A stretch of 64,000 bases of DNA from Paragordius varius (Eukaryota > Nematomorpha). Of this stretch, positions 20,101 through 32,100 are shown piece after piece. Made by a program: the position numbers and the translations under genes. The DNA is taken from assembly GCA_964247055.1 (NCBI GenBank), contig OZ176056.1, forward strand, positions 4,464,001 to 4,528,000, written 5' to 3'. Position 1 is the first letter of the stretch. Each line of letters begins with the position of its first letter. The notes below the pieces were generated by a model, which saw nothing but the letters and a program-made list of their open reading frames with translations, searched no databases and had not been told where the DNA came from.

Positions 20101-23100
20101 TTAAACAATCAAAAGTTTAATCTGTATGAATCGGTAAAATTGATATATACATTTCTAAATAACAGAATTTTAATTAAAATAACTCGCTAAAGTACATCAA
20201 CTCATCAATGTTGTTTCCTTAAATATTTAATAAATTCAAACTAGCAATGTTTATGGTCTTAAAATAAACCTATTTAAAAGTCTGATAACTATTTTAAAAC
20301 TATAACCTGGTTGAGTAATCCCTTCTGTTTGGACAGCTACTTTTTTTAGGTGTGAATTAGTCTTCGAAAATCATTAAATTGAAAACAATACAATTTGTAT
20401 GGGTTAATGATGTCGCGATTATATATTATAGCTGCTTAAAATTAGTTTTGTTTTTATGTTTTAAAAACGATCATTTTATTATAATACAAGGAATATAAAT
20501 CTTAATCTAAGACTGTAGAATAATTTTGATACATATTCTATTTGCACTTCAAGAGTCCTTAAACACTTCATGTTGGTCCTTGTACATTTAATGGTCCTTG
20601 AACATTTCAAGTTTGTCCTTGAACACTTCAAAGTGGTTCTAAAACACTTCAAGGTGGTCTTAAAAGACTTTAAGGTGGTCCTAAAACACTTCAAGTTGGT
20701 CCTTTAAAGTTTTAAATTTTAATTTAATCATAATTTTTGCATTTATTTTTTTAATTTATTAATTTTTTACCTAAATTACTTTATTTATAATATTATAGAT
20801 TCAAAAATTAAAATTTTGTTCAAAAACTACTTTGTTTCAAAATAAATTTTTTCCATTTCACAAAATTATTAACTTTTAAATGTTTCCATGAAAAATTGTA
20901 AATAACAACCCAGAAAACATATATTTTTCAATTTCGTGAATCTTATAAATATCCAAATTAATTTTGAGAAATTAAAAAAGATAACGGTTTATCAATGATT
21001 AAAAGTTGATATTGATTTAAAATTTATGTTAAATAATTAAAATAGGTCAAAAACGATAAAATAGATGAATGATATACGATTTGATTAGTCAAAAACTAAA
21101 CAAATAAGTCAAAGGATTAACTTGAATAGCACTGCTCAACAAGGTTTTGCACAACTCCATTATTTTTGCATTTTCTGATACCTAATGGCATGGAAAGGCC
21201 AAAACAAAAATGAAAATTGAGGCCACCAATAGGATTTTTCCGAAATTTAATTTTTAAATTTGTATTTAATTTAAAAATAACAATCATTCCTCGTGTATAT
21301 ATGTTTAAATATTCAAACGAACAAGTCGATACAAGTAATATTCCATGCATGAATAACAAAATTCTAGGCATTAAATAAGATACTAAACAAGCTAAGAGCC
21401 AAAGTATTCAAAATCTAAAAAGGGCTTATGTATAGTGTGATAGATCCGGGCGGCTGCACAAGCTCTGCATATCCCCCAAGCCATCAAATTATGCCAGATA
21501 TGGCAAAGATAACAATAAGTAATCGTAAAGCCCGATAAGAGAGACTTGCAAGCAAAATCCAGTCAAATTGACATGTCGAATTAACCAATTCACAGAATAA
21601 AGTTAGATAAATTCTACAATTAAATTGAATAAATAGACTAAGTAAATACAAATGGTCCAATCCCATAATAGTAAATTCTACTAAAAGTGGCTACACAACA
21701 TCCATCTGAAATTAAAAATACAAAACAACCAATAATTTTAAAAAATAAAGTATATCCACTAGGTATAAATAAAGGATTTTTTGTAAGAACCAACTCAAGA
21801 AAAAAAGCCTAATAAGTACTCGAAATAACGAAAACTAGCAAAAAAATATAGCCTATCTAAAAGCCGAATGTTTAAACCATAGAATGCCTTTTTTAGTATT
21901 TTTTTAAAAAATTTTTATACGTATTAAAAATTCACTTGAAAGAAAAAGACTAAATTTTGACGTTTAAGTCCGTACTATTTTTTTCTCTCTGATAAATGAC
22001 ATATTTATATTCAAAAGATAGAGTTTATAACTATTAAATGATATTAAGTTTATAATATAATAACATTTTATTATAAAGTTATATATAATTTTCTCTCGAT
22101 TTTCTCTTGTTTTTGAAAAATTGAAAAACCTATAATATTTTAAAATTCTGATTGGCGGGATCAAAAAAATTTTCACATTCGGTTTTAAAACACTAAAATT
22201 AGTCATAATTTAAAAGTTTGAGTGGTGGTGCTCAAAAATGTCCAAATTTGTCGACTAGTGTAGTCCAAGGACAAACTTGAAATGTTCAAGGATATTCTTG
22301 AAGTGCAAATGATATATATAGATTAAAAAATATAGACTTTGAGGTTGGACATTTTGAGCCATTGCATTTATTCCAGAAGGTCCGGCGACGCCAGCTAATT
22401 GTGATGTAGCACTTGAACTTGCCCCAATTATTACACCTAGGTTTTTGCGTTTTGTAATTTTTTAATTTGAATTCAAAATAAAATTTATGAATTAAGACAA
22501 AATAATAAAGTTTTACCACCAATTGCTCCTTAATTACATAAAAAAAATAAGTATTCAAACAATGTAGTTGTCATAAATGACATATTTGAACTAAATATAT
22601 ACCTACTCCCCCAACTATATTACATATTATTTAAATGTGATTGAAACCTGTCAATGGTATAACTCCAATCGGAACAATAGATTTGTCAGTGTTATCTTGA
22701 AAAAAATAAATACATTTTTTAAAAAAATTTTTTGCAAAAGGTTGATGAGAAGCTCTGAAAATTTTATACATATAAGTTTTAATATTGTTTCTTTATAATT
22801 CATAAAATAAGAAAAATCCAACAATAGTTTACCAATATATGAAATATAAAAAATAAATTTTGAATGTAAATACCCGATTTTAGCCCAGATTTAAATTTGG
22901 GAATATTGCGAAACTCTGAAGTCCCATTGTTTTTCAATATTTGTTGGTTATTTAAAATTTCTAAATGCAGGAAAAATGTTAATAAATTTGATAAAAAAAT
23001 ATTTTAAAAAAATAATGGTGACACAGGCACACGACTCATTTTTAAACGCCCTCATAAATAATTTCAAATTAATTAAAAATATCTTAAATAATTCTTAGGC

Positions 23101-26100
23101 TTAGGTTAAATGATATTCGTACTAATGATAATGATATTATTCATAAAAGTACAAAATAAATTGTTTTCATATTAAGTTAATAAGATTAAAATTATATCTT
23201 AGCTGTTTTTAGCCACATATAAGGTTATTAACTTATTTTGCGTCCAAAACAAGTTTTATCAATAAATAATTAGTTATTATATTAAAAAAGTAAAAATCAT
23301 CTTTACTTTAAAACTTAAATTATATTAATTACATATTAGCCCACACTCAAAATATTTGAGTATCTTTCTTCACCTTGAACTAAAGCAAATATTTGTATAA
23401 TTTTCGAAACAAGTTGAGATAGGTTAAGGGGGGGGGGGGGGTGCAAATGACTTGGCTTATTTATTGATTTTTATTATATAAAGCCAACCTCAAAATTGAT
23501 TTGATATTATCATTATGAGTCCACTAAAATATTTAACAACCATCTTATTTTAGGTGCTTATGGCAACTTTTTTGGGAATCTCAAAACCAAGTATATATTT
23601 AATTAAGATAATTTTATAACAAGAGTTAAACTATAAAAATGATGTTAAAACAAAGACATTTTTTATGAGAAATGATTATAGTTTCTAAATATTTTATTTC
23701 CTGAGTAAGGTAATATTAAAAAAACTAAAGTCTCTTTTTTTCTTCATATATTAAGGTAAGAACTTAAACTATATCAGGACTTGTAAAAGCTTTGACACTC
23801 GCCTACCCATATTTTATATTTCATATAAAATTTCATTTTTGATCAATATTTAATATTCAAAATTTCTGAAACAAAAATATGTAACAAATTTATATTTAAA
23901 ACCGAATAAAGCTTACAATCGATAGAACACACTTTAAAATCTAATAATTGTTTTAGGGATCATCATTTATAACATACGGATTTCAATTACTTTTTATAAA
24001 AAGCAAACGATTTTAAAATTTTTATATATGGGATAATAATTTATCATCTGACTTATTTTTCATATTCCACTAGTAGATGACTAGAGTATTAAATATAATT
24101 TTTGCTATATTCTAAAAAACAACTATTTATATAACTATAGAAAATTTAAAATGAGAAATGCGTGAGATAGCTCGAATTTATAAAATTTTGGGGTTTTGCT
24201 AGACATGCTAAAATCATTTAACGATTATTCAAAAACAATAAACGATAAAATGACATATTTTTAAAATTTTGATTTCTAATTTCAATGCCATGCATTTTCT
24301 ATATCTGTACTTAAGGATGTAATAAACTAGTCCGTAAACATTTGAAAGCTTTTATATTTATGTATTAAAAAATTTTTAATCATTATACATGGCGCAAAAA
24401 AGAGGGTTAATTTTTTAAACTCAACGAGATAGCTTATGACCAGCGAATTCATTTGCCGCAAAAATTTTAATGACGAACTAATTATTTAAATATTAAGAGA
24501 AATTCAAAATTGGGCAAAAAGTGAAAATATTAAGGATAATTTAAATATTAATGATAAAACTTGAGATATTATGGTTTGTTATCATTTTAGGAGATTTTTT
24601 ATTAATGGCCTAAATCATATAGTTAGGGTTTGTATAAAATCTCAGTTCAAAACATGGCGTTTTTTTATTAACATACTAAACACTTGGATACAACACATCA
24701 ATTTCAGTCCTTCGATTTAAATTGGGGTAGTTGGATACCCCAGTCCTGTTTAAAATTAAATTTCAAAAAATATGGAACGGATTAGATATTTTGGCTTATT
24801 TATATAGTTTTTATTAGGATAGAAGCATAATAAATTGGGACCGTTTCTTTCGTAGTTTTTTAAAAATTTTAATTTAGATATAGTCTGGGGTATTTAGATA
24901 CTCCAATTTGAATCGAAGTGTTAAAAGATAAATAAAATTATTTTTTTGAAATTGTTTACTAGCTAAACTCACTCTTAATATCTCAATTCTATTTTATTCA
25001 GTAAAAAACTTATATGTCAAAATAAAACTAAAAAATAATGTTTATTTTTTCATTTTTCTGTCATCTGGTTTATTAGTGTATAACAAATTTATACTGTACT
25101 AGCGTAAATCTCGTGCTGCTATGCAGCACAAGGAAGTCCTTCGGACTTCTGAGGGGGGGGGAGCCTATTTAAAATAAGGGACAATAAAATGATCCACATA
25201 TGTGGATTATTTCGAAACATGATTATATAGGAATTTTCAAACGGTGCATTCGCACTAATATATTGTTTACCTGGGGGAAAAATAGATTTAAAAAATTATA
25301 TTTGTGGACTGTGTTTTTTTTGAAAAAAATGGCATTTTACGGGGGTAGCGGGTAAGAGGGTCTAAATCAAAGTGAATGGACTATGTTCGGCGCGATCTAA
25401 AATAAGTAAACAAAATCATATTTGAAATTGAATGGTCCAATACGTTCCCCAAAAAATTGACTTAACCCATTTTTCACACAGGGTAGGCCCGAACTGGGGA
25501 CCTAATTGAAGCTATTGTCGGGACATTTATTAATGATTATATTTTTTCAATATTTGGATTTGATTGAAAATTTATTTTGTGGACTTAGTTTTTTGAAAAA
25601 AATGGCTTTACGGGGGGAGCGGGTAAAAAGAGGGCCTAAATCAAAAAAGCGATACGACTATGTTCGGCGCAATCGAAAATAAGTAAATAAAAATCACATT
25701 TGAAATTGAATGGTCCAACACGTTCTACGGAAAATTGTCTCAAAGACACGATTTTTGTGGACTTCTGTTTTCAAAAAAAACCCGTTTTTCACACGGGGTG
25801 GGCCCGAACTGGGGACCTATTTTAAAAAAAGGGCGAAGCTATTGTCGGGGCATTCATTAATGATTATATTTTTTTAAAGTTGGATTTGAATGGGTCTACC
25901 GGTTTTCCGGTACCAGATCACAAAGCCAGCATTTTCTATTTTTATAAATATATAGATTATTTTGAATCTTACATGCGTGGGGATTATGTTTATAATTTAT
26001 GCAAAATAGGATTTAAAAGTAGTTTTATGCCAACAAACAATCCGTACAAATCCCTGTAACAAGTTTGTAACACAAACTAATATTTTAACTGGGATATATA

Positions 26101-29100
26101 CGGATTTTTGGTTGATTTTTCACTACTATTTTGTATTATTTATATATTTTATAATTCACGCTCATGTAAGTTTCCAAAATAAAACAGTTAATATTTTATA
26201 GACTCATAAACTAGATGACAACAAATGAAAAATTAAAAAAAATTTTTAGTTTATTTTGATATAGAAGTTTTTTTACTGAATAAAATATGAATGTTAATAT
26301 TTTAGTGAGTATATGATATTTCATAAAAAAATACTCTTGAAGGTATTTTAAAAAGACGCCATCTTTTGAACTGAAATTTTATACTAACCCTATATATATG
26401 ATTTCAGTCTATTTATATATTGCAAACATCTCTTAAAATGATAATAAACCATAATATCTCAACTTTTTTCATAATCCTTAATTTTCACCTTTTGCCCGAT
26501 TAGGATTTTCTCTCAATATTTCAAAAACTAGGTCGTAAAAAAATAAAAAATTTTACGCCAAATGAATTTGGTCATAAGCTATCTCATGAAAAAAAAATAT
26601 TTTTTAAAAATTTGCACACAGTGTGTTATGGTATTTATATATTTAAACTTTATTAGCCATGATTTCGCAAAGTTAATGTTTGATGAATGACTTTATGCGT
26701 GATTGCACACTAAAATATTTTAAATAGATTTCAGGAGCTTCTTAAATATTTACACTCAATTTAAGAATATTCAATGCCAAATCTGGATTATTATTTTTAT
26801 ATGGTAAAATGCGAAATTCAAAACGCTATTAAGGTGATTTTTCGGAGTTATCTCATATGTTTTGATCTCGTCTAAATTTAGAGCGTTTGTTTTAGATATG
26901 ATGATTAAAGCAAAAATACTAAAAACAGCTGTTTTTGGTTTTTTGTATTTATTTTCATTAGATGGCGCTGGATTCCAATCCCAGAATGGACTCTACTAAA
27001 AATGAGTCTTATACAAAAATTATTCCAAATTTTTAACATTATATGTATATTTAGTAAATGAGACGAAATCGATTAACGATACACATCGCATTGGAAAGCG
27101 TGGTGTTTGGTATGTCGAGGAATATGGTGTGGAAGAATATTACGAAGTATATTAAAATTATATCCTGTTTAAAAGGATTTACTATAAAAAAACCATCGAT
27201 AATATATTATTAAAATTAATTGGTTTAAAACGATTTGCATAGTCAAAAATAACGCATATAAGTCATAGTGTATCATTTGGTTGTAAAAGTTTTTACTTTT
27301 TAAATTTTTTTTAAAAATATTACATTGCCACTCAAAAATTAACTTTTTACAAAAAATTTTTAAAGAGCAGCAAGTGCCTGAGGAACCACCTAGGACACTC
27401 TTGCTCTATTTAAAAAACCCTTTTCACGTTAAACACTTTTTTTGATGTCAAAAATTAGCATATTCAAATTTTATCGTTGTCGTGAATTTTGCGGTTATAA
27501 GAGAATTGGCCCATTTAAGAAGGGCAAAAAAACAAGGACATTCGGAGGCCACATCTAAAATTAAAGATTTATAAAAACATTGATTAACTTTTTATATACA
27601 GTTTATATTATATCTTAGTGATATCAAAAAAAATTTATTTAACACAAGTGCCTGATATGGACGACACCTAACGTGTAATTTCATATTTCATTCGTAAGCC
27701 TTAAAACCAAAAATACCTTGATAACCCTATTATTTTTCTACCAAAATATATATATTTATCAGCATATTTATTATTGATTTTAGACGCGTGTTATCCTACT
27801 AAAATTTTTACTAAAGTCACAAAACTTAACACCGATTTAATAACTATTTATATATAGGTAAAATGATCACACATAATTACCACAATTTATTAAATATCAA
27901 ATATAACTGAAGCGTAATAAAGAATTAGAAATGAAACAGAAGTCGAGTGTTTATCATTAGTAAATCATAAAAAATTGAGAAACTTTATAAAAAGAGTTTA
28001 ATCTCAAATAAGGGCGCTTTTGCAGGATTACATTTAATATCCGTAAAGATTTATTTAATCACTTTAGGATTCACATGGTAAGGTTTATTGATTCGTTAAA
28101 TTCAATATTAATTATACACATATATAAATCATCTTTTTTATTATATATTTAGTCTATCACGGTTAATTTATCCACAAGCCATTTAAGAAAAATGAATCTA
28201 GTAAATTAATTATTTTCATATAAATATAATGAATAGTAGTTAGTCTAAAGAATAAATTTTTTTTTAATTTAATATTTTGGTTAATTAACACCTTATTACC
28301 TTTGGGTGTAGTTGAGCATACCGAGCGATTTAAAATTCGATTTTAAATAATATTGGGCCAAATTTAGTATGTATTCTCTAGCTTTTTAGACGCATGATAT
28401 ATTTTTTGTAAAGCTTAAAAAAATCCTCATCTTAACAGAAAAATATATTATGGTGAAATGTATATAGCTTAAAAAGCTTAAAGAAACCTTTTAAAAACAA
28501 ATTCCTTATAATAATTTTATACAGCAGCTGCTCTTGACCTGGTTTCAAGCTATCCCAATTTTAATTCTATAAGTTAATTACAAACAAAAAGGCTTTTGAA
28601 TTAATAGATAAAACCAATATTTTATAATTAAATTTTAACCCTAACAACATTTAAAAAACTGAATAATATACAAGTTTAAACTCAGGGGTAAATCAGTTAC
28701 TCAGAAATCGTCTACAAAAAATAGGTAACGTTTATGTTTTACCTTATAATATTAAGATAAAGCCATGTTCGATTATAATGAAAATTCTACCTATTTTATT
28801 GTAACAGCTAAATAAATTAAATTTCAGCTATTATGAAACCAATATAATATTTACAAGAAAACTCTATAAAAATGATGTGGTTTATTTTAGGCGTAAACTT
28901 AACTAAATTCGAGAAAAAAAACAAAAAACTATTTACATTTATTCGTATGTTGTATTTATAGTTGTTTTATTAAAAACTAGCGTAAATCTCGTGCTGCTAG
29001 AGGGCTTAAATTAAAAAAGTGAGCCGAGCCGACTATGTTCGGCGCAATCGAAAAATTTGAAATCGAATGGTCCAACACGTTTTCCGGAAAATTGTTTCAA

Positions 29101-32100
29101 AGACACAATTTTTGTGGACTTGTTTTTTCGAAATACCGTTTTTTATACGGGGTGGGCCCGAACTGGGGGCCTAATTCAAAAAAAGGCGAAGCTATTGTCG
29201 GGGCATTCATTAATGATTATATTTTTTCGACATTTGGATTTGAATTGGTTTACGGGTTTTCTGGAAACAGATCACAAAGTTAGCATTTTCCATTTTTATA
29301 AATACATAGATTACACTTACAGTATTAGTTTATTAACAATTCGCATCGCTTATTCCTATTTTTAAAACCAAAACAATGAGTAGAGTATATTTTTTTAAAA
29401 AAACAAGATTTTAAAAATATGGACAAAAAAATATTTGTCGTTCACATTTTCTGTAATTTATAAATATACAGTAAAAATTAAAATTATACGGACAAATGTA
29501 TAAATATAAAAAATTTTTAAATCGTAAAATACATAATTGATTGCGTGATCAATTTACTTTACGATATTTTACTTTGGAGTAAAATATAATGAGTTATAAT
29601 AAAAAAAATCAAATTTAAAAAGTACCGTTGTGTGTTAGATAAAAATATTTGTTTTTATAATTTCACATTTTGTCCGTAAAATTACAATTTTTACTGTATA
29701 TGTAGCCTTCCTGACAAAGCTACCTATTGTTAAAGTTGGAAAGAAGTGATTTCATACTAATAACATTTCCTAGAGGTAAAATATATACAAAAAATTAGTC
29801 AAAAATAAGAGGATAATCGACATTTACTGTAAAAATTGAAATTATACGGACCAAACATGAAAATAAAAAGACGAATATTTATTCTTGTAAAAAACAACCT
29901 ATCTTTTTGGGTCGCATAATATCAAATAATAACTAATATAAATTGGTAACATTCTCATTTATAAATTTCACAGAATGAATTATAATCATATAATTTACGT
30001 CAAAATTAGCAAGTATAAAAATAAATTTTTACGTTTCTTCCATATAGAGTGTCCATTTTTACTCTATATTTAGTGATTTCTATTTAATCAAACTTAGGGG
30101 TTTTTACTATATTATTCTAACTGCTAATCAAGTTAAGAGATGAATAATATCAATGGTCATGTTACCAATCGCAACCCCCATATTTTTTAATATAAATTTT
30201 ATTAGTAAATGCAAAGTGTGGATTGCCTCTTTTCTATATGAGTCTACTCCTAACAGCAATTATAACTGATTATAAAATTATGTTTTTGATAATCATTAAA
30301 AATTGATATTGATTATTTGGCTCCCAGACAATAAATTTGAATCTTTTACAATAAGCATTTGTAGATTAGTTTACATTTTTAAATAACGAATAAAAGTTAA
30401 TAAGAATTAAAATGTATTTAAAAAGCAGATATTTGATCCGTGTATTTTTGTTAAAATTTGGGGTCATAATGGGCGGCCCGATTTTACAATCTAATAATAT
30501 ATTATTAAACTTCTTTTTATTTAACCAGTATTGAACAAAAACTATGAGTAAATATTATAAAACTGTTATCGTTTGTTTACGTATCAATTTTATCCACAAG
30601 GTATATTCAATGAATATTAGTGTTTTGTTTAATTCTAACCACTGAAAGTTTTATTTATGAGGCAAATACCCTTAAAAACGGAATTAGAGGTGTTAATTCA
30701 GAACGATTCAAATGTTCCCTGATATATTATAATTTTTAACAACTTGCATCTGGCCTCTTGTTAGGATGTCGGCTAAAATTTATGTTGGCAAATATATTAT
30801 TTATTTTATTTTTTATCTAAGGGCAGCATTTATGGTAATGACATTTTAAGTTTTTGCATTATAAATTTAATTTGATAACAAATAAGAAGTACCCCATTAA
30901 AATTTATATATTTTATCGATTCGGAAGCGTAAGTCAATTTACCTATTTATTGAATCAGTAAATATATATTGCAAGAAAGTTATTAACTATTGCCAAACAG
31001 TATATGCAGCAAGAATTATTATTGGCTAATAATAGTAAAAAGAAGCCGATAATACCTCCCTTTGTTGTATATGTTATTGGCAATAATTAATAACTTTCTA
31101 GCAATGTGTATTTACTCATTCTGTAAAAAATAAAATATTCTGTATCTAATCCAAACAACCAAATACGTCAACACTCTATTAATCAAGATATGATTTATTT
31201 AACAGTATATATAAGTAATGGTAATGCATATTGAAAAAAATAATCACGATTCAGCTATAATAATATTATAATGTATTTGAAATACTGTCAATTGTGGCTA
31301 AAAAATTTGTCAATTTAATTATGAATTTACCTATCTCGACATCTATAAGAGAATTGAAATCAGTATGATTGTAAGATTTATGATTATTATAGTATATTCT
31401 TACATTCATTCGTGTCAAGCATATCTAGAAAAATTAAAAAATAAAAATATTTATTTAAATAATTCGGTGTTGTCTTATATATAACAACTGATACACTGTG
31501 TGCAAAAAAATGATTAGCAAAAATATTTTTAATAGCTTATAACCAGCGAATTAATTTGGCGGAAATTTTTTTATTTGTTGACGACCTAGTTTTTGAAATA
31601 TGGAGAGAAATTCGAAATTGGAAAACTGAAAATTAAGGATAATTAGAATTAAAAAAATAAGGATAAAACTTAGGATATTATTATTATCATTTTATCAATA
31701 TTTACAATTTATAAATAGCCAAAACTATATAGTTAGGGTTTTATGAAATCTCAGTTAAAAAGATGGCGTTTTTCGTTAAAGTATACTAAATATATAAATA
31801 AAACTATTTTAGAATTATTTTTTCCAATTATTTAATATCTTAACTCACTATTCTTAACATTCATGTTTTATTCAGTAAAACTTATACATCAAAACAAAAC
31901 CAAAAAAAATTGTTTTTTATTTTTATATTTTTTTGTCAATGGTTTATGAGTGTATAAAAATTTTATACTGTTTTATTTTGGAATCTTACATAAGCGGAAA
32001 TTTAAAGTATATTAAATAAAAAATAGGGTTTACAGGCAGTGGAATAATATCGAAAAATCCGTACATATCCCAGTAAAATTATTAATTTGTGTTAATACAA

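Larger units (their letters stand above)
20537..22312. mobile_element. Minisatellite-ended transposon, unit 2 only
   Basis: Left end TCTATTTGCACTTCAAGA and the complement of the right end, TCATTTGCACTTCAAGAATA, are inverted repeats. The intron in unit 3 reads straight through at 45072, so unit 3 is an empty site. Subterminal 20-21 bp repeats (GGTCCTTGAACACTTCAAG type) fill 20545-20705. A Tc1-like element is nested inside at 21130. No transposase of its own is seen; superfamily unknown. Confidence 0.65.
24386..26626. mobile_element. Large foldback, copy d, with two insertions
   Basis: Left end near GCGCAAAAAAGAGGG, right end TTTGCACACAGTGTG. The same site is occupied in unit 3 (47053), so it is older than that duplication. 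A 240-bp element (24690-24930) and a Helitron (25099-25956) were inserted later. Confidence 0.7.

Noticed and set aside
20479-20694. Frame with KCFRTTLKSFKTTLKCFRTT repeats
   Set aside because: Translation of the 20-21 bp minisatellite at the end of a transposon.
27053-27160. Plus-strand frame MRRNRLTIHIALESVVFGMS
   Set aside because: The frame is broken in the unit 3 copy by small indels; probably repeat DNA.
27362-27425. Possible exon reading GSSGTCCSL after CCTAG
   Set aside because: The unit 3 copy has a different length modulo three before the next GT, so no common splice model works.
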